Assembly: GCA_012845835.1 (NCBI GenBank)
Contig: JABAKD010000014.1
Location: forward strand, 4,021,896-4,085,895
Source: Undaria pinnatifida
Lineage: Eukaryota; Sar; Phaeophyceae; Laminariales; Alariaceae
Direction of reading: 5' to 3'
Length of the DNA stretch: 64,000 nt
Shown: piece by piece, positions 54,721 to 64,000 of the stretch
Numbering within the stretch: the first letter of the stretch is position 1
Layout of the letters: every line of letters starts with the position of its first letter
Position numbers and translations under genes: made by a program
Notes under the pieces: model-generated
What the model was told of the DNA's origin: nothing
Database searches by the model: none
The model's input: the letters and a program-made list of their open reading frames with translations, nothing else

Positions 54721-55605
54721 CTTTTTCTTAAACCCTAGCCTCACTCGTATTTCGATTCAACCCACACCGTGTAGCAAAATAAATAATACACACATAGTCA
54801 AACTATGAAGAGTAACGGTATTATAAGTGTATTATGATACCGCTACAACCCATAGTTGTCAAGGCTGGTTACTGCATGTCTATCTTCAGGGAAAAATATG
54901 CATTTAAACATACATACTTGACAAAAGCCGCGAGGGGGAATGTTGAAATTCCCAAACGTCCCTCGCAACTTCGTTTTTAGCCCCCCGAAGCAGTTTTCTC
55001 GGCGTACAAAAATACGTTTTGCAGATATATACAACAGCCCCCCCCTCCCCCCCTCCCCCCTCTCCCCCCCCCCCCAACCACTGTACACCAATATATATTC
55101 GAAAACACGATTCTGATACAATACGATAATTAAGTCTAGAACATCAAACAAAAGTACGTGTAGAAAAAAACACGTGGTTGCAAAACAAACAAAACAAAAT
55201 AATATGTATTCGAAAACACAACCCTGATACAATACGATAACGAAACCTAGAACATCAACCAAAACGTACACGTGTAGCAAAAACTACGTGGTTACAAAAT
55301 AACATGTATTCGAAAATAACGCTCCGAAACAACACGATAACAAAGTCTAGAACATAAACCAAAACATATACGTGTAGTATCAAAAACGCGGAAAGCACCA
55401 CTTTGAAACAATACGATAACCAAGTCTAGAATATCAACCAAAACATACGTGAAACAAAAACCACGCGGACACACGACACACTAAAACCATATATACGTCC
55501 GCATACGAACACCAGTCAAAAGATGGAACCCATATATCCTGGGTTTCAAATTGAGGTCCCTACGAGTCAGAAACATCACATAGTCCACATAAAGTCTTTA
55601 CACAA
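54720..55605 (-). repeat. Right-arm segment with a four-copy tandem repeat
   Basis: 54720-54870 matches 24265-24420, and 54885-55605 matches 23125-23560, both inverted. Within it 55095-55460 holds about four units of 60-110 bp (ACAATACGATAAC, AAGTCTAGAACATCAACCAA, ACGTGTAG), where the left arm has one. Confidence 0.75.
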
Positions 55606-55614
55606 ACCTAAAAA

Positions 55615-56110
55615 TGCGTCACAACTGCTCGTTGCCAAATGACAGGTTCATCAAGAACGCAAGAACAAACAGAACGAGAGACAGGGTAATCGCAGCAGCG
55701 CAAATCATTATAGCATTCGCCCACCACATCACCTCCTTCGAAATTGGTTTTGGGCATCAGCGAACTGGGTCCAACGCATGCCCGTAGTGTCTTAGGTGGA
55801 GTGAGGAGCGGTAGTAAAAATCAAGTGCGCTGCTCGATAACCTGTTCCTGACCGTCGGTATACTGAACAATCTTCGGGCGCGTCTTCTCTGTGTCAGGTG
55901 TGTGAGGAATTTCTTTGTCGTTTTTCAAGCAAGCGGTTGCGTTGGCATATACTACCTGGCTTGATGTAAAGGAAAGGAACACCACTCAGCGATCATCTAC
56001 TACATGTTAGGGCATGTTTTCATGAACACCACTAACAAGAGCACCAGACATGGACGCGACAGCTACAGGACTACAACATCTTCGACGACAGTGGGGAGAA
56101 AACAGGACGT
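55615..56110 (-). pseudogene. Decayed small membrane-protein gene, right-arm copy
   Basis: On the minus strand it reads KNDKEIPHTPDTEKTRPKIV, QYTDGQEQVIEQRT then a stop, and in another frame WANAIMICAAAITLSLVLFV ending FGNEQL and a stop. The hydrophobic stretch is a good single-pass membrane segment. Compared with the left copy it has its own additional stop, so both have decayed separately since duplication. Confidence 0.45.
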
Positions 56111-56139
56111 ATAAGCGTACACTATATATAGTCTATAAT

Positions 56140-57300
56140 AATGTGAAAAGTAAGTACAGACAGGGATGTTAACACTGCGGTAAACCACACGACCAACCTA
56201 TTACGCAGGGTATTTCGTGCCTCCATCCGCTTACATGATTGTCTGACAACCTCTACCATACTATGATACCAAACGCAGAGGAATGTGCCTAACGAAGTAA
56301 AGTCACCCTCGCGTTCAATAGTGGTGACATCGCATGTCCACGTGAGACAACCTTTACGAAACGCAGTAGCATATGCCTGACGAAGTAAAGTCACCCTCGC
56401 GTTCAATAGTAGTGACATCGCATATATATGACGTTGCATGCCCACCTCAACTGCTGTATTTGTAACATGTATCTCTGTCTTAGAATTGGCGACCTCAGAG
56501 CCCCACAGCGGCACGGTAAAAATCATGGACGTGAAATCGTACATTTGAGACAATAATAAGTTGAAAAGGAAGCACAGGCAGACCTGATAAAATTGCGATA
56601 AACCACACTGCCGACCCATCGCATACCCTCCTGAGACGACCTCTACGAAACACAGTACCATTTACCTCACGAAGTAAAATCACCCTCGCGATCGATAGTG
56701 ATGACATCGCATATATATGACATCACATACCCACCTCGCCTGATGTATTTGTAGGACGTATCTCTGACCTAAAATTGACGACCGCAGAGCCCCACATCGA
56801 CAAGGTAAAATCATAGGCATGAAATCGTACATTTATTTGAGACAAAAATAATTTGGAAAAGGAAGCACAGGCAGATGTGTTAAAATTGCGGTAAACAACC
56901 TTACCAACCCATTACGTAGGGTATTTCGTACATACCGTCTGCATGATCGCCTCCCAACCTATGCCAAGCGAAGTATGACCAACGAGGTAACGTAATTGAG
57001 CGCGTGTATACCAAGTTTGACTAACGAGGTAACGTAATTGAGCACATGTATACCAAGCGTTCCTTTAAAACAGACGATTCGCATCCCTCCCTCTAATGCT
57101 CGATGGCGGAGACAGTACATGGCCACATACATCACCTCGCATGCTGTATTTGGCAAGACGTATCTCTTTCGTATAATTAGCGATGTCAGAAAATAATGGT
57201 AAAGGTATGATGATGGTGACAAACAGTGCATGACCACATCACCTCGCCTGTTGTATTTGACAATACGTATCTCTTTCTTATAATTAGCGATGTCAGAAAA
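56140..57300 (-). repeat. Right-arm satellite, about 300-400-bp units
   Basis: Three to four units with AGTAAAGTCACCCTCGCGTT, GGTGACATCGCAT, AGAGCCCCACATCG and GGAAGCACAGGCAG boxes, the reverse complement of the 21.84-22.61 kb units. The 179-codon minus ORF here is a by-product of the repeat. Confidence 0.8.
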
Positions 57301-57479
57301 TAATGGTAACTACAAATATTCTATAGAATATTCTAGCTTTCGATCCATGTATCATACAACAACAAATTATGAAGATTTAACACGTCATTTACTACACTTA
57401 AACACTGGGTTGCATGCTGCATCTAACATCAAACCTTCTAGAATAGTAAACATTACAAGCCAAACGATATAAAGGGATG

Positions 57480-58151
57480 TCTTATTGCTTCAATCGTCAG
57501 GTTTGTCCCCTTTGAAGATTTATAGTTTCCGCGCACATATTGAAATGTCCCGCCCCCCGCCCCCCCCCCCCCTCCCCTCCCCCTCCCCTGACCCCTCTTG
57601 TTCATAAAAAACCCCAACCCTTCCCCCCCCCCCCCAGTCCCCCGATTCCCCCCCCCTTCCGCCTAGTTTGTCCAAACGCCCCATTCACAATCGAAATCGG
57701 CCTGAGTAATAAACACCTATACGCAGTTGATATCACGTCATTATCTTTCTGACCATCCATGACGTAGTTTTCAATTCTTCCCCCCCCCTCCCCTCCCCCC
57801 CCCTCCAACGCCCCCTCTTTTCCAACCACCCGCACGATCGCCTAGACCTAGCACCACGCGTATAACAAGCTGCTACATATATATTTGTGACCTAAACCTC
57901 CTAAAAAATCTTCCCCCCCCCCCCCCTCTTGCTCCCCCTTACTCAAACGCCCCACCAAATATCGAAATCCGCCAGATTAATAAACACTTCACGCACAGGA
58001 TATCACCTCATTATCTTTCGAGAGCCATCCATGCCGCTGTGTCCCCCCCCCCCCCCCTCCCGCCTCGAACGCCCCCTTCTTCCCCATCACCCGCACCATC
58101 GCCTAGACCTAGCACCACACGTATATCAAACCCCTCACCCAAAGCCCTTCC

Positions 58152-58186
<35 letters not shown>

Positions 58187-58447
58187 CCCATCCCAACCCC
58201 ACCCCCTCGAACACTCCACCCTCTCTTTACTCACTGATTGTACGACTTACCCCAGGATATACACTGATGCATTATTTCCAAAACCGTCACATTTATCCCC
58301 TCAAAATAATGTATAGTTTCCAGGCACATATTGAGCTGCCCCACACGCCTCCCCCCCCCCCCCCCCCAATAATAAATTGGTGCCAAAACCGTCAGATTTA
58401 TCCCCTTGAAAGGATTTATAGCTTACATGCACAGATTGCCCCCCCTT

Positions 58448-58498
<51 letters not shown>

Positions 58499-58862
58499 AA
58501 ACCCGCTCGCTTTTGATCAAAACCAGGCCCCCACGTCCTTCAAAACTCCGCCCCCCCCCCTCACTGGTTATTCGACTTACAAGATTCACTTGATAAAAGG
58601 ATACATTTCCCTTCACAGCTGTCAGATTTTGTCCCCCTCAGAAACGGGTTTTATAGTTTCCGCGCACAGACTGACTAAAATCACCCTGTTGACCCTGATA
58701 GCTACACTGTAGTTGTAAGGGGAGTCGCCGACCTATATCCTTAACGAGGACACACAACTCGTAATACGCGCGATCGGAGTATCACACACAGCTTGCAGAG
58801 ATGAGTTTCGACGAAATCTTCGATCTCACAGCAGCTAGCTGGAGTGTATTTTCATTTTTTAT
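57480..58862 (-). repeat. C-tract satellite and R1 copy, inverted
   Basis: The reverse complement of the 20.5-24.3 kb G-tract units: AGTTTCCGCGCACA, TGATATCACGTCATTATCTT and poly-C runs up to about 47 nt (58449-58495). R1 occupies 58560-58862 in minus orientation. Confidence 0.8.
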
Positions 58863-59040
58863 AATATATGATATAGACTATAATATGAACATCAATACTA
58901 TTATTATATATAACTCTTCGAAACTCCTAAGTGCGTATGAACTATATGAACATCAATTAAACTTAAAATTGCGTATTCATTACATCATGACGATGCGCGC
59001 GGTACATAGATATCATGGTTACCACATAGGTACATAGCTA

Positions 59041-59478
59041 CTACGTACTGCGTAGCGAGAACGAGGTTCCTCTCTCGGTCTCTGCTTCCAAGTCAGAATA
59101 TTCATCTGTATAATCGTTTCCCCTAAAGAGCTTAGTATGTACTCGTACGTGTGTTTTCTTTGTCGGTGGCGCGCCCCGATCGATCGATGCGGATCCTTTT
59201 GCCTTTTGTGGCAAAATGTCGTGGCGTGGCGCAGTGCTCTCTTGCCTTGAACTTACGCCGTACTTTTGTGGTCCCCAGGTAATCCCACTATACTTAATAA
59301 AAATCCTATTGTGAGTTTTAGTGTTTTGCGTGTCTTCGACATGTCGGTGTGGTGGAGTTAGTAAACAAAGCCGCGTACCAAGTTTGTTGTCGGGATAGAT
59401 ATTATTGGCGATATATTTTGCTGTTTGTTGTGCCGAATAGATTTCTAACGTGCGCACCAAGGAGTGCCATGCATACAT
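59041..59478 (-). CDS. Unrecognised 145-codon ORF
   Basis: ATG to stop without interruption. Mixed composition, for example AQQTAKYIANNIYPDNKL, HTKLFRGNDYTDEYSDLEAE. It lies between two R1 copies in a repeat-free 700-bp stretch. No domain or splice context; it could be part of an older mobile element or a small gene. Confidence 0.3.
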   Translation of the reverse strand: MYAWHSLVRTLEIYSAQQTAKYIANNIYPDNKLGTRLCLLTPPHRHVEDTQNTKTHNRIFIKYSGITWGPQKYGVSSRQESTAPRHDILPQKAKGSASIDRGAPPTKKTHVRVHTKLFRGNDYTDEYSDLEAETERGTSFSLRST

Positions 59479-59559
59479 GTATCTAGTTCACCAAAAAAAA
59501 TTGTCCCTGTGGTGCATAATGCTTCGTAGGTGTACATCTACGTGAACTCATATATATAT

Positions 59560-59820
59560 TATAAAAATTAAAATACACTCCAGCTGTGAGATCGAATATT
59601 TTGTCGAAACTCAAATCTTTGCAAGCTGTGTGTGATACTCCGATCGCGCGTATTACGGGTTGTGTGCGTCCTCATTAAGGATATAGGTCGGCGACTCCCC
59701 TTGCAACTACAGTGTAGCTATCAGGGTCAACAGGGTGATGTTAATCAGTCTGTGCGCGGAAACTATAAAACCCGTTTCTGAGGGGGGACAAAATCTGACA
59801 CAGCTGTGGAAGGAAATGCA
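59560..59820 (+). repeat. R1 copy
   Basis: Follows the R1 order from AATACACTCCAGCTGTGAGA to CTGTGGAAGGAAATGCAT, then breaks into a TATATA tract. Confidence 0.75.
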
Positions 59821-59964
59821 TATATATATATATGTGAACTCAAATGTCGACGAGCAGCGAGACATATATTATAAAAAAATTATATATGGCATGAATGTTC
59901 ACATATATATGCCCTTGATTTAGAGGATTGCCGCAACATATCCAACGTGTATGTGTTCACCCCC

Positions 59965-60280
59965 GACGCGCGTGCTACACGATAGAGAGGTGCGCAAAAC
60001 TTTTTTTCACATTGGAGATTTCCTCAATTTGTGGTCCCGAGCTTAGGGAGACCTCTGGTCAAAAACTGATCTCTGGCTGGAGAAAAAAAAAACTGCTACA
60101 GTACCTCTCTCTCAGACGAAAAATCCCAAGTCCTCCTCCTCGAGGTATACACGACGAAAACCATGCAAAAAAAATAGCGTATTATATTACCGACGATTTT
60201 TTTGGTTAAGAATCCCCGTCATTCAGAGATCCTTTTCGCCAAAAAAAGGTATACCTCTCTACTATCGTAGCGTGAGTCCC
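59965..60280 (+). mobile_element. MITE-1 copy
   Basis: The ends are CGACGCGCGTGCTACACGAT and CTACTATCGTAGCGTGAGTC. The interior TTTCCTCAATTTGTGG and AAAACCATGCAAAAAAAATA match the 16.6-kb copy. Confidence 0.65.
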
Positions 60281-60294
60281 CCACCAGAACACGT

Positions 60295-61210
60295 GTCACC
60301 TGAGCTCCTCACATGAGGAACCCAATAAATCTCACTCTCGAGAAAAAATAATTTCGAAGGCGCACATTCGTTCGCACAACCTGAGAGACCAAGCTTCTAT
60401 GCCTTAGTGTTCTAAAACAAATTATGCTCGCGGGAAATTACTTGATTTGTGACCGGGAGTTCCTCACATGACCAGGAGCTCCATCGCGGCCCAGGGACTT
60501 TTGGGCCCAAAAACAGCAACCCCTGTACCGTGGGATGACTCCTTTCGCCAAAAAAAGGTATAACCTTTAGATCGTAGAAATGAATCCCCCCCCACCACTA
60601 CGACTTTTTAGTCGCCAAAAAGTGCGTGCAGTGTTCCAAATAAGAGAGAAGTTGTTGATGTGTATAACCGACGCGCGTGACTTTACGATATATATATTTA
60701 GAGGTGTAGCACTTTTCGGCTCGCGGGAAATGACTTGATTTGTGACCGGCTGTTCCTCACATGATGAGAAGCTCAATCACCCAGGGACTGTTTTGGCCCA
60801 AAAACAGCAACCCCGACCGTGGGATGACTCTTTTCGCCAAAAAAGGTATAACTCTATCGTAGAAATGAGCCCCCCCCCACCACAACGACTTTTTAGTCTC
60901 CAGATCAAAGTGCATGCAGTGTTCCAAATAAGAGAGTATATTGTTGATGTCTACAACCGACGCGCGTGACTCTACGATATATGTTTTAGAGGGTGTAGCA
61001 CTTTTCGAGTCTAAAATTTGGTTTCTTGGAACTTGACGGAGGCTCCTCAACCCCAAATCGACTGAAATCTTATCTAGGTTATTTTTTTTTCAATGTGATT
61101 GTATCGGTGTGTACGTAGGGGTCCATGGGATTTTTCGTCCGGGATGTTCGTACAGCAGTTTTATTTTTCTCCAAAAATCAGTTTTTTGGGAGAGAGGTCT
61201 CAAGTTCAAG
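60295..61210. mobile_element. Cluster of MITE-5 and MITE-1 pieces
   Basis: MITE-5 copies at 60295-60545 and 60750-60835 share CCGTGGGATGACTC. MITE-1 pieces start at ACCGACGCGCGTGAC (60667 and 60957). The second runs to 61205, where the LTR element is inserted. Confidence 0.55.
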
Positions 61211-61646
61211 TGTTAATAAGGTTTAGTTTGGGTAAGCTATAATTGTTGGCGTTAACCTCTTGTACAAAAAGAGGTCGAACAGACTAATACCCCTACTAAA
61301 ATAACCTTAACAAATGGCGTCGTCGGCAGGACCATGGGTTTTTGGGGCGGTCGTGGGTTCGAATCACACCCCATATATATCCACAATGTTAAACTGTTAC
61401 GACTGTCCACCCAGATGTCGAACTTGAAAAATACCCTCTCCACCCGGTATACCCAATGAAATGAAACCGCTTGTGGATATTGATACGCGCGTGCCACCTG
61501 TATATATACGGCCGACCAGCTATCCCACCGTGTTTCAGGGGGGGGCAGAGAGTGTTCTAAACAGGCTTAAGTTTGAGTAAGCTATTGGATAACCTATTGC
61601 TCAAGAGAGGTCAAACGGACTAATACACCCCACTAATATCTTAACA
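61211..61646 (+). mobile_element. Miniature LTR retrotransposon (TRIM-like), 436 bp
   Basis: The 5' LTR 61211-61312 (TGTTAATAAGG...CCTTAACA) is followed after two bases by TGGCGTCGTCGGCAGGA. The interior ends in GGGGGGGGCAGAGAG. The 3' LTR is 61553-61646 (TGTTCTAAACAGG...CTTAACA). The LTRs are related to those of the 14.1-kb element and have diverged from each other. It sits inside MITE-1 sequence. No target duplication is visible. Confidence 0.7.
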
Positions 61647-62010
61647 AAAACTCCCAAATTGAGGAATCTCTCAGAAGAAAAGTGGTGCATAGAGCTATAC
61701 CTTTTTTTGGCGAAAATGGTTTCTGAATGACAGGACTCTTTACCTTAATACCCCACTAATATCTTGACAAACTTCCCAAATTGAGGAATCTCTCGGAAGA
61801 AAAGTGGTGCATAGAGGTATACCTTTTTTTGGCGAACATGGTTTCTGAATGACAGGGCTCTTTACCTTAATACCCCAATAACATCTTGACAAAATTTCCC
61901 AAATTGAGGAATCTCTCAGAAGAAAAGTGGTGTGCACCTTCTATCGTAGTCGTTCACACGTCTCGAATAATAGCTGAGGTGTACCTTTTTTTGGCGAAAA
62001 TGGTTTTTGA
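61647..62010. repeat. Tandem repeat, about 120-bp units x3
   Basis: Each unit runs TCCCAAATTGAGGAATCTCT, AGAAAAGTGGTG, GGTATACCTTTTTTTGGCG, AATGACAGG, ACCCCACTAATATCTTGAC. It joins a MITE-1 end to an LTR end, so it grew after the LTR insertion. Confidence 0.75.
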
Positions 62011-62154
62011 ATGACGGGGCCCCAAAATCGTCGGAAAATACGCCCCGTTTATTTTGCATCAAAATTATCGTTGTGTTGTATGCACACCTAGGGCGGCCAT
62101 GCATGGGTTTTCTTTCATCCGGCCAATTGTATGTACTTCGAAGTATATGTATGT

Positions 62155-62610
62155 TATAAAAATGAAAATACACTCCAGCTGTGAGATCGAATATTTTGTC
62201 GAAGAAACTCAAATCTTTGCAAGCTGTGTGTGATACTCCGATCGCGCGTATCACGGGTTGTGTGTCCTCATTAAGGATATAGGTCGGCGACTCCCCTTGC
62301 AACTACAGTGTAGCTATCAGGGTCAACAGGGTGATTTTAGGCAGTCTGTGCGCGGAAACTATAAAACCCGTTTCTGAGGGGGACAACATCTATCTGACAG
62401 CTGTGGAAGGAAATGCATCAGTTTATCAAGTGAATACTGTAAGTCGAACAAACGGTGAGGGGAGGGCGGAGTTTTTAAGGACGTGGGGGCCTGATTTTGA
62501 TCAAAAGGGGGGCGGGAGGGGGGGAGGGGGGGGGGAAGGGACGGGTGGGGCAGGTCAATTTGTGCGTAGGAACTATAAATCCTTCTTGTGGGGGAGGGGG
62601 GGGGAAATAT
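62155..62610 (+). repeat. R1 copy with G-tract tail
   Basis: R1 order from AATACACTCCAGCTGTGAGA to AGTTTATCAAGTG, then AAGTCGAACAAACGGTGAGG and G-rich units. Confidence 0.75.
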
Positions 62611-62614
62611 ATAT

Positions 62615-63045
62615 AGCAGTTTTGTTTTGACTCCACCAACAAATCAGCTTTTTGGAGGAGAGGTCTTGAGCTTCCAAAGTTGGGAGGGATCACACACAGT
62701 CTCGGGAAAAAAAAGCTGCAGACCACCTTCTCTATCGTACGACGCGTCTCTACAAGAGAGGTAACCTTTTTTTGGCAAAAAAAATGGTTTCTTGTAGAAC
62801 TTGACGGGGGCGAGCTTCTTACTTAACGCAAAATCGTCGAAAAATATAGAGACCGTTTTTTTCTTGCATCATTCTCGTCGTGTGTACATCTAGGCTTGAA
62901 AATATGGGATTTTTCATCCGGTATATAGCAGTTTTGTTTTCACTCCACCAAAATCAGTTTTTGGGAGAGGTCTTGACCTCCTAAAAAGCTAGGACGGAAC
63001 CTCAGAAAAATAGTGGTGCACGCACCTCGATCGCATTCTCAAGGG
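62615..63045 (-). mobile_element. MITE-1 pieces
   Basis: Two overlapping partial copies with CATCCGGTATATAGCAGTTT, AAAATCAGTTTTTGGGAGAG and TGGTGCACGCACCTCGATCG. Confidence 0.55.
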
Positions 63046-63064
63046 TCGTTGTTTAACTTAAAAG

Positions 63065-63365
63065 ATTACCCGACCCTCGCGGGAGAGGTTCCCAAAATCT
63101 AGCGGGTCGAGTCGAGTCAAGTCAGGAGGTGCTCGAAATCTCGCTAGAGCGAGGTCGGGACGGGTCGGGTCAGAAGGAGGTGTCAAATCTCACGGGTCGG
63201 GTCGGGGGCCACCCTGAAAAAAATGCAGCCCGACCCGCGAGAAATGATCCGGCCCGCGAGAACTGACCCGACCCGCAAGAAGTGACCCGACTCACGATAA
63301 CTGATCCCCGATCCGCTAGAACTGACAAGACCCCGCGAGAACTGACCCGACCCCGCGAAAAACCT
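63065..63365. repeat. GGGTCGGGTC / GACCCGACCC inverted minisatellite
   Basis: 63075-63210 is rich in GGGTCGGGTC and AGCGGGTCGAG. 63225-63360 has about seven 18-20-bp units of ACCCGCGAGAACTG. The two halves are inverted around 63215. Confidence 0.75.
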
Positions 63366-63485
63366 TGATTCAAATATATATATAACCCTAGGTTTTTTCC
63401 CCTAAGTACTGCACAAAAAATATATTCAAAATGACGTGTGTGTTCACACTGAAATTCTTGTTGAGCACCAAAAGACTGGGTTCTA

Positions 63486-63732
63486 CTAGATAGCTCCCCT
63501 CCCCCAAAAACCAGCGGTTTTCTTCAACGAACGTTTTCATGGCTCCTCGGCACGAGGAACAACATATGACTTTAAAACATATATCTTCATAATACTAATA
63601 ACAATGCTGTTTGCAACTGCAGGGCTATAAGATTTCGAATGATGACATCGGGGTGGCAAGGGGCGCCTGTTAAGATACTGCCTCGTAAGGCCTGTAATTA
63701 TCCGACTTTGAGATCATTTGGATGGGTTTCGT
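63486..63732 (-). mobile_element. MITE-2 relative, partial
   Basis: CTAGATAGCTCCCCTCCCCC at one end, then TTCAACGAACG, CTCGGCACGAGGAAC and GACATCGGGGTGGCAAGGGG, as in the 17.7-kb copy. The other end is missing. Confidence 0.5.
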
Positions 63733-64000
63733 ATGATAAGGGTTGGCGTTTTATATTCGGGAAAGTTGGGAAATAGATCGGAGGCACGTGCCTCCGATCT
63801 TGCAGAAGCTATCCGGGGCTCTGGTGGAATCGAAGAAAGCTGCGTCTCTACGAAGGAAAAGAAACTGAGTACTCTCCGAGGACCTGCTCAATTGGCAAAC
63901 CCGCAGGGGGCACTCTGTGTCCCCACCTATAACTGTACATGTGGCGTCGACCCGGCACGCTCGCGACCGCGGGGATCGCAACCGTGGGGGTGGCGGCAAA
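63733..64000 (+). CDS. Open reading frame running off the right edge, unrecognised
   Basis: ATG at 63733 opens 89 codons with no stop before the window ends: MIRVGVLYSGKLGNRSEARA, a polar SDLAEAIRGSGGIEES part, then CVPTYNCTCGVDPARSRPRG. No domain recognised. The opposite strand is also open for about 83 codons, so strand is not certain, but the plus frame looks more protein-like. Confidence 0.3.
   Translation, partial: MIRVGVLYSGKLGNRSEARASDLAEAIRGSGGIEESCVSTKEKKLSTLRGPAQLANPQGALCVPTYNCTCGVDPARSRPRGSQPWGWRQ

Noticed and set aside
56122-56661. 179-codon minus ORF with hydrophobic stretches
   Set aside because: It spans satellite units; the equivalent units in the left arm and the next units to the right do not keep the frame.
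61350-61380. tRNA-like T-arm (GGTTCGAATCACACC)
   Set aside because: The stem has a mismatch, no D or anticodon arm fits, and it lies inside the TRIM-like interior.

Overview
The window is nuclear DNA from a eukaryote, most likely a protist or alga. The evidence is canonical GT-AG introns (many donors are GTGAGT), short exons spread thinly through repeats, miniature LTR retrotransposons, inverted-repeat MITEs, long poly-G/poly-C tracts and no operons or ribosome binding sites. I cannot name the species from the sequence.

Layout. Positions 1-2640, minus strand: four exons of a CobW-family metallochaperone GTPase, running off the left edge. Positions 4587-5174, minus: the last three exons of an unrecognised gene. 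Around 8.27-8.60 kb, minus: a probable Q-rich exon. At 9.39-10.43 kb: a duplicated and partly inverted six-cysteine zinc-ribbon ORF. At 10.44-13.15 kb: a head-to-head array built from CCCATGGG-type units. From 13.2 to 21.8 kb: nested MITEs, two miniature LTR elements, a 70-bp satellite and a G-tract satellite. From 59 to 63.7 kb: the same element families again, plus a third miniature LTR element. An unrecognised ORF runs off the right edge.

The centre of the window, about 21.8-58.8 kb, is one large ancient inverted duplication. Collinear homologous blocks can be followed outward from a pivot near 39.7 kb on both sides. Each arm carries one copy of a secreted, modular, cysteine-rich protein gene. 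The two genes start 1.46 kb apart and are transcribed divergently: gene A (minus, 38994-32046, 8 exons, 506 codons) and gene B (plus, 40454-51977, 22 exons, 897 codons). Both begin with a signal peptide exon, then a short exon with an RGRR site, then exons that each carry one six-cysteine module (exon 3 carries two).

The module is C-x4-C-x12-14-C-x4-5-C-x4-C-C. Nearly all module exons are bounded by phase 1 introns, so they can be duplicated or lost without changing the frame. Gene B has grown to about 21 modules, partly by very recent tandem copying of exon plus intron. Gene A has 7 modules; its last one is split by 35 consecutive Asp-Ser-Arg triplets. I recognise no named family for this module, and this gene pair is the best candidate for an undescribed system here.

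Between the few genes almost everything is repetitive. Coordinates of repeats are approximate to a few tens of bases unless ends are described exactly.
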